DNA from: Marinobacter qingdaonensis
GTDB lineage: Bacteria > Pseudomonadota > Gammaproteobacteria > Pseudomonadales > Oleiphilaceae
NCBI RefSeq assembly: GCF_034555935.1
Contig: NZ_JAYDCJ010000001.1
Span: forward strand, 248,001 to 312,000
DNA: 64,000 bases
Direction: 5' to 3'
The notes beneath the pieces were generated by a model. It did not search any database and was not told the origin of the DNA. It worked only from the letters and a program-made list of their open reading frames with translations. Position numbers and translations under genes: made by a program. Below, piece by piece: positions 10,059 to 19,014 of the stretch. Numbering within the stretch: position 1 is the first letter of the stretch; each line of letters starts with the position of its first letter.

Positions 10059-13000
10059 GCGGCTGGGTCCCGACCGGTCAGCCGGCGCAGCCGCTGGCCG
10101 GTGCGCTCACCGAGCACCAGCAGCGCCGGCGTGAGCAGCAGCGTCAGCACCGTTGCGAACGCCAGGCCACCGGCGATGGCGCTGGACAGCTGGGTCCACC
10201 ACTGGGTCGAGGGTGCCCCCAGGCCCAGGGCCGGGGTCAGCAGATCGACGTTCACCCCCAGCACCATCGGCATCAGCCCGAGGATGGTGGTGATGGCCGT
10301 GAGCACCACCGGCCGCAGACGCAGGCACCCAGTTTCCAGCGCCGCCTCATAGGCCGCCAGCCCGTCCCGGCGCATCTGGTTGTAGGTATCGATCAGGATG
10401 ATGTTGTTGTTCACCACGATGCCACCCAGCGCAATGATGCCCATCCCCACCATGACAATGCCGAACGCCTGGCCATTGAGCAGCAGGCCCAGCAGCACCC
10501 CCGCGGTGGACAACAGGATCGCGGACAGGATCAACAGGGTCTGATACAGGGAGTTGAACTGGGTCACCAGGATCAGCAGCATCATGGCAACCGCCACCAG
10601 AAACGCGGTGGTGAGAAAGCGTGAGGCCTGCTGCTGGTCCTCGTTCTCGCCGGCAAAGCGCACCGACACCCCTTCCGGCGGCTCCGGCATCTGCTCCTGC
10701 AACCGGTTCAGGGCCTCGTCCACCCGCCGTCCGGCGGCCAGCTCGGACTTGATGGTCACGGTGCGCTGGCCGTCCACACGCACAATGCTGTTGGTCTTGG
10801 CGCCCGGCTCGAGATCGACAAACTGGGACAGCGGCACCTGGCCCCGCGCGGTGTTGATGGTCTGGCGCTGGAGCTGGTCGAGCTCGCGCCAGTTATTGGG
10901 CACCCGCACCGCAATGTCCACCTCGTCGCGCACGTCTTCCGGCCGGTAGGTGGCCAGGACCAGGCCGTTGGTGACCAGGCGCACGGCGCTGCCGACACTG
11001 AGCACGTCGGTCGAGAACCGGGCCGCCGCCTCCCGGTCGACGTTCAGGCGCCATTCGATGCCGGGCAGGCTGCGATCATCCTCGACATCCACGAAACCGC
11101 CCATGGCGGCCATGGCGGCCTGGATCTGGTCGACGTAGGCGTTCAACTGTGTGCTGTCGCGGCTGCTGACCTGCAGTTCGATGGGCTTACCCTCCGCGGG
11201 CCCGCCCTCCTGCTCGCGAAACTCCAGTCGAATGCCGGGCAGGTCGTCGGTGCGGGCGCGGAATTCCTTCAGGATGGCGCTGGCCGGACGGCGGGTGTGC
11301 CAGTCCGTAAACTGGAACTGCAGCACCCCGATCACGTCTGGGGCGGCACGGTTGCCCGCGGTGATCATCGAGCGTGCATACAGGGCCTCGACTTCGGGCA
11401 TGGCGGTCAACCGCTGCTCGACCTGCCGGACGATCGCATCCCGCTCCTGGATCGACAGGTCGCCACGGGCGCGGATCTGAACCTGGGCCGAATCCGGCTC
11501 GACGCTGGGGAAGAATTCGACGCCGTGATTGAATTTGCCGTAGGCGGCGTAGATCAGGCCAATGACCGCCAACACCCCCAGCAGGGTGGTTCCCGGACGT
11601 TTCAGCAAGTTCGCCAGCACCCGCCGGTAGGTCTGCATCAGGCGCCCGCCGCCCAGGGGCTGGGGATGCCGGCGGCCACCGCTGACGCCACCCAGCACCG
11701 GCAGGAACACCAGGGCCATGGCCAGGGACGCGGTCAGGCAGATGATCACCGTCAGCGGCAGAAACTTCATGAACTCGCCGACCACGCCCGGCCAGAACAG
11801 CAGGGGCACGAACACCGCCAGGGTGGTGGCGGTCGAGGCAATGATGGGCCAGGCCATGCGGCTCGCCGCCTCGGCCCAGGCCGATGTGACGGCACGCCCT
11901 TCCGACAGGTTCCGGTCCGCCAGTTCGGACACGACAATCGCGCCATCCACCAGCATCCCGGCCACCAGGATCAGGCTGAACAGCACCACGATGTTGAGCG
12001 TCAGTCCCATGCCGTAGATCACCAGGATCCCGGTCAGGAAGGCGCCCGGAATGGTCAGTCCCACCAGCAGCGCCGAACGCGGTCCCATGGCGGCGATGAC
12101 CACGATGATCACCAGCACGATGGCGGTGAGCACGTTGTTCAGCAGGTCACTGAGAATGTCCCGCACCTCGCCGGACTGATCCATGATGTAGCGCACTTCC
12201 AGGCTATCCGGCAGCTGGGGCCGGGCCTGCCGGATCAGTTCGCGGACCTTCTCCACGGTGTTGATGATGTTGGCACCGGTGCGCTTGGTCACCTCCAGCA
12301 CCAACGCCGGCTCGCCGTTGATGCGAGCAAAGCCGGTGGGGTCCTTGAAGGTACGCTGCAACATGGCGACATCGCCAAAGGTCACCACCGTGTCGCCGTC
12401 CACCTTGACCGGCATCGACATCACGTCCTCAACCGACTCGATCACCCCGGGCACTTTCAGGGCCATCCGGCCCTTGCCGGTATCCAGGGAGCCGGCGGCC
12501 ACCAGTTGATTGTTGCGAGTCACCAGGGCCGCCAGCTGGTCGAAGTCGATGCCATAGCTTTCCAGCACCTGGGGGTCGACCACCACCTCGAGCAGGTCCT
12601 CCCGGTCGCCGCCGATCTCCACCTCCAGCACCTCCGGGATGGCTTCAATGGCGTCCTGCAGGGCCCGCGCCACGGTGATCAGCTCCCGTTCCGACAGCGG
12701 CCCGGACAAACCGACCGACAGCACCGGAAACAGGGACACATTGATTTCGTTGACCTGGGGTTCGTCGGCCTCATCCGGCAGTTTGCTGCGGGCGGTGTCC
12801 ACGCGCTCGCGCACATCCTGCAGGGCCTTGTCCGAATCGAAGCCGGCGTCGAACTCCAACATCACCGAGGCGAAGCCCTCGGACGCCCGGCCGCGCATTT
12901 CCTTGATGCCCTCCAGGGACCGCAACTCCTGCTCCATGGGCCGCACCAGCAGGCGCTCGGCGTCTTCCGGGCTGATGCCGTCCAGGGTCATGGACACGTA

Positions 13001-13138
13001 GATGATGGGGATGGTGATGTCCGGGTTGGCTTCCTTGGGGATGGTCTGGAACGCAGCAATGCCACCGGCGATCAGGAACAGCAGGGTCAGCAGCGTGGTG
13101 CGGCTGCGGTCCATGGCGGCAAAGATTAGCGAACGCAT
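10055..13138 (-). CDS. RND-family efflux pump, inner-membrane transporter
   Basis: 1027 residues, the normal RND length. N-terminal membrane anchor, two large periplasmic loops and the helix-4 motif [12 protein letters not shown]. It has [11 protein letters not shown] and a GxGI/F-type membrane helix repeat near the C terminus ([19 protein letters not shown]). AcrB has two Asp in helix 4 (D407 and D408). Here only the first remains and the second is Gly, as in several VexF/HAE1-like pumps. It lies five bases after its adaptor gene. Substrates are unknown. No outer-membrane TolC gene is adjacent, so a distant TolC must serve. The stop overlaps the convergent chemoreceptor by four bases. Confidence 0.92.
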   Translation of the reverse strand: MRSLIFAAMDRSRTTLLTLLFLIAGGIAAFQTIPKEANPDITIPIIYVSMTLDGISPEDAERLLVRPMEQELRSLEGIKEMRGRASEGFASVMLEFDAGFDSDKALQDVRERVDTARSKLPDEADEPQVNEINVSLFPVLSVGLSGPLSERELITVARALQDAIEAIPEVLEVEIGGDREDLLEVVVDPQVLESYGIDFDQLAALVTRNNQLVAAGSLDTGKGRMALKVPGVIESVEDVMSMPVKVDGDTVVTFGDVAMLQRTFKDPTGFARINGEPALVLEVTKRTGANIINTVEKVRELIRQARPQLPDSLEVRYIMDQSGEVRDILSDLLNNVLTAIVLVIIVVIAAMGPRSALLVGLTIPGAFLTGILVIYGMGLTLNIVVLFSLILVAGMLVDGAIVVSELADRNLSEGRAVTSAWAEAASRMAWPIIASTATTLAVFVPLLFWPGVVGEFMKFLPLTVIICLTASLAMALVFLPVLGGVSGGRRHPQPLGGGRLMQTYRRVLANLLKRPGTTLLGVLAVIGLIYAAYGKFNHGVEFFPSVEPDSAQVQIRARGDLSIQERDAIVRQVEQRLTAMPEVEALYARSMITAGNRAAPDVIGVLQFQFTDWHTRRPASAILKEFRARTDDLPGIRLEFREQEGGPAEGKPIELQVSSRDSTQLNAYVDQIQAAMAAMGGFVDVEDDRSLPGIEWRLNVDREAAARFSTDVLSVGSAVRLVTNGLVLATYRPEDVRDEVDIAVRVPNNWRELDQLQRQTINTARGQVPLSQFVDLEPGAKTNSIVRVDGQRTVTIKSELAAGRRVDEALNRLQEQMPEPPEGVSVRFAGENEDQQQASRFLTTAFLVAVAMMLLILVTQFNSLYQTLLILSAILLSTAGVLLGLLLNGQAFGIVMVGMGIIALGGIVVNNNIILIDTYNQMRRDGLAAYEAALETGCLRLRPVVLTAITTILGLMPMVLGVNVDLLTPALGLGAPSTQWWTQLSSAIAGGLAFATVLTLLLTPALLVLGERTGQRLRRLTGRDPAA

Positions 13139-13143
13139 GGTCG

Positions 13144-14226
13144 TCAGCCCCGGTCTTCGGCGACATCAACGGGGCGCACCCGTTCCCCGGGATTGACGAA
13201 ACCGCCCCCCCGGGTTATCAAGCGGATTTCATCCGGCAATCCGGTGACCCAGGCGCCGTCGGTGGCGACACTGAGCAACTCCACCTGGCTAAACACCACG
13301 CGATTGTCGCGATTGACGTGCTTGACCCCGGGCCGACCGTCGTCGCCCAACGACAGATGGGCCGGGGAGATAAACATGGCCTTCACCTCGGGCAGGGCGA
13401 TGCGCAGGCTGGCGCTGCCGCCGGCCACCCGCTGACGCTCCGGGTTCTCCACGGCGATTTCCACAGCAAAGGTGCGGGTTTCAGGGTTGGCCGCGCTGGC
13501 CACGAAGGTGACCTGTCCGTCCAGTTGCCCGCCGTTGAGCAGGTCCACTCGTACCGGCTGGCCAACGTCGACCTTACCCGCCGACTGCTGGGGCACCTGG
13601 CCGGCGGCCTTGAGCCGGTCGATACGCACCAGCTCGAACAGCGGCGAGCCGACCTGCACCAGCGAGCCCGGGTCCACGTCCCGGCGGTTGATGATGCCCG
13701 CAAACGGCGCCTTCGGCGTCAGGTGTTCCACCTCCAGTCGGGCGGCTGCCAGTTCGGCACTGGCAGCCGCCAGTTCGCTCTCGAGGCTGAGCAGCTCGGA
13801 TTGCGAGGTCAGGTCGCTGGAGCGCAGCCGGCGTGCAGCGCTCAAGTCCGCCTCAAGACTGCGCACCCGCGCCTGCCAGCGAGCCAGGACCGCCTGACGC
13901 CCATCCTCGGACAGGGTCAGCAGCGGCTCCCCCGCTGCCACCCGCTGCCCGAGACCGACGGCAATGGATTCAACCGTGCCAGGGACCCGGGCACTGATCA
14001 GCACCGAATGCCAGGGCTCCAACTGGCCCTGCAGCAACAAGCTGGGTTCGTGCACACGTGCACTCAGGGTCTCGACCTGGACGCTGGTGAGTTCGGGTTC
14101 ACCCCGGGCCGTCCGATCTGGCGCCTCGTCCCGGGCCTCTTTGACCTCGCCGGTGGCCATCCAGACCGCCAGTGCCACGATGATCAACAGCGCCAATCCG
14201 AGTGAACCCCATTTGCCTTTTGTCAT
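13144..14226 (-). CDS. RND periplasmic adaptor (membrane fusion protein)
   Basis: 360 residues. N-terminal signal anchor (about 7-26), then LQGQLEPWHSVLISARVPGTVESI (biotinyl-lipoyl half), an alpha hairpin (about 110-160, EADLSAARRL...SELLSLESELAAASAELAAARLEVE) and LTPKAPFAGIINRRDVDPGSLVQVGSPLF. A beta-barrel domain follows. This is the HlyD/AcrA adaptor architecture linking the RND pump to an outer-membrane channel. It is first in a two-gene operon with the pump. The start ATG is divergent from ilvGM. Confidence 0.9.
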   Translation of the reverse strand: MTKGKWGSLGLALLIIVALAVWMATGEVKEARDEAPDRTARGEPELTSVQVETLSARVHEPSLLLQGQLEPWHSVLISARVPGTVESIAVGLGQRVAAGEPLLTLSEDGRQAVLARWQARVRSLEADLSAARRLRSSDLTSQSELLSLESELAAASAELAAARLEVEHLTPKAPFAGIINRRDVDPGSLVQVGSPLFELVRIDRLKAAGQVPQQSAGKVDVGQPVRVDLLNGGQLDGQVTFVASAANPETRTFAVEIAVENPERQRVAGGSASLRIALPEVKAMFISPAHLSLGDDGRPGVKHVNRDNRVVFSQVELLSVATDGAWVTGLPDEIRLITRGGGFVNPGERVRPVDVAEDRG

Positions 14227-14303
14227 GACCCTTTCGCCGTGCCTGAAAACCGTGATTCGTTCCCAAAAAAACGGGATGCGGAAAAAAAACCGGCAACAAA
14301 CGC

Positions 14304-14333
14304 TTGCAACCGGTTAAAAACGTGGGGTAGATT
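14304..14333 (+). promoter_or_regulatory. Putative sigma-70 promoter of the ilvGM leader
   Basis: TTGCAA at 14304-14309, an 18-base spacer, then TAGATT at 14328-14333. A start near 14340 would put the leader peptide ATG about 38 bases into the transcript, the usual geometry for an attenuated biosynthetic operon. Confidence 0.45.
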
Positions 14334-14377
14334 TTACACAGAAATTTTTGACGAATTCAGAGCAGATTGTTCCTTTT

Positions 14378-14470
14378 ATGAATCTCAACGCAGTGATTGT
14401 CCTTGTGAAGCTTGTCCTGGTGGTCGTGGTACCGTCCGGGGGCTTTTGCGTGGACAAGCGGGTGAGATAG
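14378..14470 (+). CDS. ilvGM leader peptide (attenuation sensor)
   Basis: A 30-codon ORF opens at ATG 14378 and ends with TAG at 14468-14470. It encodes 10 Val, 4 Leu and 1 Ile, with the dense run VIVLVKLVLVVVV at residues 6-18. It lies between a putative promoter and a terminator hairpin just before ilvG. This is the arrangement of ilvB and ilvGMEDA leaders, where starvation for charged tRNA-Val or tRNA-Leu stalls the ribosome in the run. Its ribosome site is weak. The peptide itself has no expected function. Confidence 0.9.
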   Translation: MNLNAVIVLVKLVLVVVVPSGGFCVDKRVR

Positions 14471-14530
14471 CGACAACCTGACAAGACACCAAGAGCCCCC
14501 GGCACCGAAAGGTCCCGGGGGCTTTTTTTT
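14436..14530 (+). terminator. Attenuator: antiterminator/terminator switch before ilvG
   Basis: The terminator is AGCCCCCGG (14494-14502) pairing with CCGGGGGCT (14515-14523), with an inner ACC-GAAA-GGT cap and then eight T. The same nine bases CCGGGGGCT also occur at 14436-14444, inside the leader ORF just after the Val run, and can pair with 14494-14502 instead. A ribosome stalled at the Val/Leu codons leaves 14436-14444 free, forms this antiterminator and lets ilvG be read. A ribosome that reaches the stop covers it and the terminator forms. Confidence 0.9.
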
Positions 14531-14554
14531 GCGGCAATAAAAAGGGAAAACACC

Positions 14555-16258
14555 ATGAACGGCGCACAGCAGATTCTTGACGCGTTCCACCGCCACGACA
14601 TCCACACCGTATTCGGCTACCCCGGTGGCTGCATCATGCCGCTATACGATGCCCTGGTGGACGACGTCGGAATCGAACACGTACTGTGCCGCCACGAACA
14701 GGGCTGCGCCCTCGCCGCCGACGGGTACGCCCGGGCCAGTGGCCAGCTGGGGGTGTGCATTGCCACCTCCGGGCCCGGCGCCACCAACCTGATCACCGGC
14801 GTTGCCAACGCCCACCGGGATTCCATCCCCATGCTGGTGATCACCGGCCAGGTGCCCTCCGGTCTGATCGGCACCGACGCTTTCCAGGAAACCGACGTGC
14901 TCGGCATGACCCTGGGCATCGTCAAACACAGCTATCTGGTGGACGAGGTCGATGACTTGCCGGCGATCCTGGAGGAGGCCATCGACCTGGCCCAAACCGG
15001 CCGCCCCGGCCCGGTCTGGATCGACATCCCCAAGGACGTACTGCTGACCGAAGCCTCAATGCAGCCCGCGCCCAAGACCACGACGACCGCGCCGACCACC
15101 CCGGATCTCACCGAGGCCCTGGCCATGCTGCGCGCCGCCCGCAAGCCCCTGCTCTACAGTGGTGGCGGCATCAGCCTGGCCCACGCCGAGACGCGCTTCC
15201 GGGCTTTTGCCGACACCTCGGCCTTGCCCAGCGTGGTGACCCTCAAGGGCATCGGCAACGGCGGCAAGCACAGCGCCCATCACCTGGGCATGCTGGGCAT
15301 GCACGGCTCCCGGGCCGCGAACCGGGCCGTGGATGAGTGCGACCTGCTGCTGGTCATCGGCGCCCGCCTGGACGATCGCGCCACCGGCAAGCTGGACACC
15401 TTCGCGCCCAACGCCCGGATGATCCACATCGACGCCGACGCCGCCGAAATCAACAAACTGCGACCCGCCGACCTGGCCGTTCGGGGCGATCTGAATGCCA
15501 TTCTCGAGGCCTTGACCGACGACCTGGCCGCCCAACCATTGGCCATCACTGACTGGCAGACCCAGTGCCGCACCTGGCACACCACCGGCGGATTCAGCGC
15601 CGCCGATAACGAAGAGCCCATGGCCCCGATCACCGGCCCGGCCTTCGTACGTCAGCTGTCGCGCATCGCGCCCGACGACACCGTCATCGCCTGCGACGTT
15701 GGCCAGCATCAGATGTGGGTCGCCCAGCACTACCAGTTTGACCACCCCCGCCATCACCTCTCCAGCGGTGGCCTGGGCACCATGGGCTTCGGCCTGCCGG
15801 CGGCCATCGGCGCCCAGTTTGCAGACCGGGGCACCACCGTCATCAACGTCGCCGGCGACGGCTCGTTCATGATGAATGCCCAGGAACTGGCCACCATCCG
15901 CCGCTACCGGCTGCCACTGAAGATGATCATCCTGGATAACCAATGCCTGGGCATGGTCCGCCAGCAGCAGGAGCTGTTCTACAACAACCGGGAAAGCCAG
16001 ATCGACCTGGACGACAACCCCGACTTCGTCGCCATGGCCCGCGCCTTCGACATCCCGGCCCTGCACATCGAACGCACCGACCAGATCCGCCGGGGCATCG
16101 AGACCATCCTCGCCTACGACGGCCCGATGCTGCTGCACGTGGCCATCGCCCGGGAGGAAAACGTCTGGCCCATCGTTAAACCCGGCGCCAGCAACCGCGA
16201 CATGATCGACGAAACCAAAAAGCGCACCAGCCAAGCCCAACGGGAGCACGTAGCATGA
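14555..16258 (+). CDS. ilvG: Acetolactate synthase large (catalytic) subunit
   Basis: 567 residues, the normal length for acetohydroxyacid synthase. It condenses two pyruvate (or pyruvate and 2-ketobutyrate), the first common step of Val, Leu and Ile synthesis. It has the N-terminal FGYPGGCIMPLYDAL, catalytic Glu in CRHEQGCALAADGYARA, TSGPGATNLITG, GVWIDIPKD-type block and C-terminal ThDP motif GDGSFMMNAQEL...NQCLGMVRQQQE. The small partner that overlaps it by ATGA is IlvM-like, which favours ilvG over ilvB or ilvI. Expression is attenuated by the leader upstream. The ribosome site is AAGGGA. Confidence 0.93.
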   Translation: MNGAQQILDAFHRHDIHTVFGYPGGCIMPLYDALVDDVGIEHVLCRHEQGCALAADGYARASGQLGVCIATSGPGATNLITGVANAHRDSIPMLVITGQVPSGLIGTDAFQETDVLGMTLGIVKHSYLVDEVDDLPAILEEAIDLAQTGRPGPVWIDIPKDVLLTEASMQPAPKTTTTAPTTPDLTEALAMLRAARKPLLYSGGGISLAHAETRFRAFADTSALPSVVTLKGIGNGGKHSAHHLGMLGMHGSRAANRAVDECDLLLVIGARLDDRATGKLDTFAPNARMIHIDADAAEINKLRPADLAVRGDLNAILEALTDDLAAQPLAITDWQTQCRTWHTTGGFSAADNEEPMAPITGPAFVRQLSRIAPDDTVIACDVGQHQMWVAQHYQFDHPRHHLSSGGLGTMGFGLPAAIGAQFADRGTTVINVAGDGSFMMNAQELATIRRYRLPLKMIILDNQCLGMVRQQQELFYNNRESQIDLDDNPDFVAMARAFDIPALHIERTDQIRRGIETILAYDGPMLLHVAIAREENVWPIVKPGASNRDMIDETKKRTSQAQREHVA

Positions 16259-16533
16259 CCCCTTCACAGCAGCCTTCGACACCGAGCTACACCCTCACCT
16301 GCCGCATGTCCCAGGAAGCGGCGGCACTGGAACGCCTGTGCCAGGTGGTTCGAATTCGTGGTTTCAAGATCGCGCGCATGGCGGTGGAAAGCACCGGCGA
16401 GCACCTGGACATTGCCCTGACCCTGGAGGGCAGCCGGCCCATTGCCATGCTCCAGGCTCAGCTGTTGAAGCTGCATACGGTGGTGGAGGTGGCCCAAGAG
16501 CCGGGGGCGGTGGCTCATTCGCTTCGGGCTTGA
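16255..16533 (+). CDS. ilvM: Acetolactate synthase small subunit (ACT, IlvM type)
   Basis: 92 residues forming a single ACT domain (YTLTCRMSQEAAALERLCQVVRIRGFKIARMAVE). The start overlaps the ilvG stop (ATGA), implying coupled translation and fixed subunit ratio. The short length matches IlvM (about 87 aa) rather than the longer, valine-sensitive IlvH/IlvN. Valine feedback may therefore be weak, which would make transcript attenuation the main control. That is an inference from family behaviour. Confidence 0.9.
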   Translation: MTPSQQPSTPSYTLTCRMSQEAAALERLCQVVRIRGFKIARMAVESTGEHLDIALTLEGSRPIAMLQAQLLKLHTVVEVAQEPGAVAHSLRA

Positions 16534-16620
16534 GGTTGGTTTTGTAGCCTGTTGTTTGGGGGGCGGGTACGCGGGTGGGGTGTTTTTTCTTCGTGAACCG
16601 GTGTGGTTAGCTCGGCGCGG

Positions 16621-16700
16621 GGTGGTGGGTGGATTTTTTGCCGGAAAAGGGTGTCTGAGCGAAGCGAGTTCCTTTTCCAAAAAAAATGCCACCCACCACC
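16621..16700. repeat. Long REP-like inverted repeat between ilvM and cynS
   Basis: Perfect 12-base outer arms GGTGGTGGGTGG (16621-16632) and CCACCCACCACC (16689-16700) enclose T6/A6 tracts and a perfect inner stem GGAAAAGG (16643-16650) / CCTTTTCC (16671-16678), with a GAGCGAAGCGAG loop. Both strands could fold. It lies between the convergent 3' ends of ilvGM and the cyn operon, so it may act as a bidirectional terminator or a dispersed repeat. The rest of 16534-16757 holds no gene that I can see. Confidence 0.75.
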
Positions 16701-16757
16701 ACGCAAGCCCGCCCCCGCAACCCTCAGGCTACCGGGGCAAACTACCAAACTACCAAG

Positions 16758-17201
16758 TTACCAAGCCTTGTAAGGCAGGAACTTCCCGCTCATCGTCACC
16801 ACAACCCGATCTCCCTTCGGGTTCTCCTCCTTGTCGATATCCATCGTGAAGTCGATGGCGCTCATGATGCCGTCACCGAACTTCTCGTGAATGAGGGCCT
16901 TCATGGTGTCGCCATAAACACCGACGATTTCGTACAGGCGATAAATCAGCGGGTCCTGAGGAACGGCACTGTCCCAGGCTTTTTTCGGGCACACCTGTAG
17001 AGCCTCCGCCACGGGCTTATCCAATCCCAGGGCCTCGCAGAGTGCAAAGGCCTTGTCTTCGGTCAGGCTGTTCATTCCCAGAGCCGCGGATGTGGTGAAC
17101 ACCGGCGACATGCCAATGGCTTCGGCGAGCGCCTCCCAGGTCATACCCTTGGCGACTTTGGCTTCAAGGATCTTCGCAGTCATCAGTTCTTTGTTCATCA
17201 T
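16758..17201 (-). CDS. cynS: Cyanate hydratase (cyanase)
   Basis: 147 residues. It converts cyanate and bicarbonate to CO2 and carbamate, which decays to ammonia. The N-terminal helical domain (AKGMTWEALAEAIGMSPVFTTSAALG) precedes the catalytic C-terminal domain. YRLYE (Arg and Glu of the active site), HEKFGDGIMSAIDF (active-site Ser) and GKFLPYKAW match E. coli CynS (YRFYE, HEKFGDGIISAINF, GKYLPTKPF). AGAGGAA precedes the start. It is the last gene of the cynABDS operon, 26 bases after the ATPase gene, so imported cyanate is turned into ammonium. Confidence 0.95.
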   Translation of the reverse strand: MMNKELMTAKILEAKVAKGMTWEALAEAIGMSPVFTTSAALGMNSLTEDKAFALCEALGLDKPVAEALQVCPKKAWDSAVPQDPLIYRLYEIVGVYGDTMKALIHEKFGDGIMSAIDFTMDIDKEENPKGDRVVVTMSGKFLPYKAW

Positions 17202-17227
17202 GATGGTTTCCTCTCAGTTTCGTTACA

Positions 17228-18130
17228 TCAGGCGTTTACCGCACGTGCGGCGGATTCGGTTGGTGTTTGCCCGGCTTTGCCATGGGGCTCAGCCATGTCC
17301 TGGGCAGGGGAAATCACCTTGGGACTGCCATCGGCTTCCGGCATGGCAGACCCGCTGCGGTTCACAAGAAAGTCCACCAGGTAGTCCCGAGTCTTGTGAT
17401 AGGCAGGATTCTGAAAAATTGAGGCCCGAGCCCGCGGGTGAGGTATGTCCACTTTCACGCTCTCGGCGATGCGGGCATTGGGGCCGTTGGACATCAGGAA
17501 GATGCGATCGGACAACAAAATGGCCTCATCCACATCGTGCGTGATCATGAATACGGTTTGTCGCGTTTCCTCCCAGATTTTTACCAGCTCGTCCTGGATC
17601 ACACCGCGGGTCAGCGCATCCAGAGCGCCGAACGGCTCATCCAGCAGAAGCAGTTCAGGTTGCGTCGCGAAAGCCCGCGCGATGCTCACCCGCTGACGCA
17701 TACCGCCAGACAGCTGGGACGGTTTTCGATTCATCGCGTGCTCAAGCCCAACCATTTTCAAGTAACGCTCACTGTGTTCGCGCACTTTCTCTTTGGACCA
17801 GCTAGGCCACCGGGCCTTGACGGCGAAAACGATGTTGTTGAGCGTGGTTTTCCAGGGCAGCAGGCTGTAGTTCTGGAACACCACGCCACGCTCCAGGCCC
17901 GGCCCCTTCACTTCTTTGCCGTTCATGACCACGTTGCCGGCACTGGCTTCGTCGAGCCCCGCCAAAACGTTCAGGATGGTCGACTTGCCGCAGCCGGAGT
18001 GGCCGATAATGCAAACGAACTCACCTTTTTCCAGGGCAAAGCGGATGTCTTCAAACACCGTCAACTCGCCGCCCTGGCCATCCGGATAGACCTTGGCGAG
18101 CCCATCCACTTCCAAGAAAGATTTATTCAT
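17228..18130 (-). CDS. cynD: Cyanate ABC transporter, ATPase
   Basis: 300 residues. NrtD/SsuB-type ATPase: Walker A GHSGCGKST, Q-loop FQNYSLLPW, signature LSGGMRQRVSIARA, Walker B LLLLDEPFGALDA, and switch His in MITHDVDEA. After about residue 255 a 45-residue tail rich in Ala, Pro and Ser is unlike the core and probably disordered. Between the permease and cynS in one leftward operon. The family also imports nitrate, taurine and sulfonates. The cynS neighbour makes cyanate the best call. Confidence 0.88.
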   Translation of the reverse strand: MNKSFLEVDGLAKVYPDGQGGELTVFEDIRFALEKGEFVCIIGHSGCGKSTILNVLAGLDEASAGNVVMNGKEVKGPGLERGVVFQNYSLLPWKTTLNNIVFAVKARWPSWSKEKVREHSERYLKMVGLEHAMNRKPSQLSGGMRQRVSIARAFATQPELLLLDEPFGALDALTRGVIQDELVKIWEETRQTVFMITHDVDEAILLSDRIFLMSNGPNARIAESVKVDIPHPRARASIFQNPAYHKTRDYLVDFLVNRSGSAMPEADGSPKVISPAQDMAEPHGKAGQTPTESAARAVNA

Positions 18131-18183
18131 ATCAGGTCTCCATTCGGAGGCGCAGGCCGGTGCCGAAACCCGGCCGGTACCTC

Positions 18184-19014
18184 TTACTCTTTGTATTCCA
18201 CCAGTCTCTGTGCCTTACCGAGTGCCAGGTCCAGCAACATGCCGACCACGCCGATCATCAGGATGGAGAAGATCACACTGGCCAGGTCGAGGTTGTTCCA
18301 CTCATTCCAGACGTAATAACCAATGCCGGTGCCGCCCACGAGCATTTCCGCGGCTACGATGACTAGCCAGGCGATACCGATTGAAATGCGCATCCCGGTG
18401 AGGATCGTCGGTGCCGCAGCCGGCAAAATGACGGTCAGCGCGGTTTTCACCGGGCTCAATTCATGGGTTCGGGCGACGTTCACCCAATCCTGCCGGACAT
18501 TCGCGACACCGAAGGCGGTGTTGAGCAACATGGGCCAAATCGAACAAATAAAGATGACGAAGATGGCGGAGGCGTCCGAGTCCTGGATGATGAACAGGGC
18601 GAGCGGCATCCAGGCCAGGGGCGAGATGGGTCTGAGCACCTGTATGTAGGGGTTCAGCGCCTTGTACATCAGGGGCGACATGCCAATCAGGAACCCGATA
18701 GGCAAGGCGATCGCCATGGCCGCAAGGTAGCCAGTCAGCACCCGATAGACCGAATACGCGAGCTGGATGCCTATTCCTTTGTCGTTAGCCCCCGCGTCGT
18801 AAAACGGATTGGACAGCTCAGTCCAGGCCAGCTTGATCACCGCGGAGGGCGGCGGTACCCGGGACTCCTGATCGGCACCGCCCATCAACCGCTCGTACTC
18901 GGTCATGGCAGCCTCAGCCTCGGGCGGCTGGGTTGCCATTTCCCAGAGGCCAAGCGCCAGGACCAAAAACGTGAACGACAGCAGCGCCGCTCGTACATTC
19001 AGGGAAGCCATCAT
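18184..19014 (-). CDS. cynB: Cyanate ABC transporter, permease
   Basis: 276 residues with about six membrane segments. The binding-protein-dependent transport loop is present (WVNVARTHELSPVKTALTVILPAAAPTILTG, the EAA motif). It resembles NrtB/CmpB. Between the first membrane helix and the second lies an extended periplasmic loop (about 25-85, EAEAAMTEYERLMGG). The start ATG overlaps the stop of the binding-protein gene (ATGA). An in-frame ATG lies three bases later. Confidence 0.88.
   Translation of the reverse strand: MMASLNVRAALLSFTFLVLALGLWEMATQPPEAEAAMTEYERLMGGADQESRVPPPSAVIKLAWTELSNPFYDAGANDKGIGIQLAYSVYRVLTGYLAAMAIALPIGFLIGMSPLMYKALNPYIQVLRPISPLAWMPLALFIIQDSDASAIFVIFICSIWPMLLNTAFGVANVRQDWVNVARTHELSPVKTALTVILPAAAPTILTGMRISIGIAWLVIVAAEMLVGGTGIGYYVWNEWNNLDLASVIFSILMIGVVGMLLDLALGKAQRLVEYKE

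Noticed and set aside
11297..13129. 610-codon open frame opposite the RND pump
   Set aside because: His/Gln/Gly-rich shadow of a well-recognised 1027-residue RND gene.
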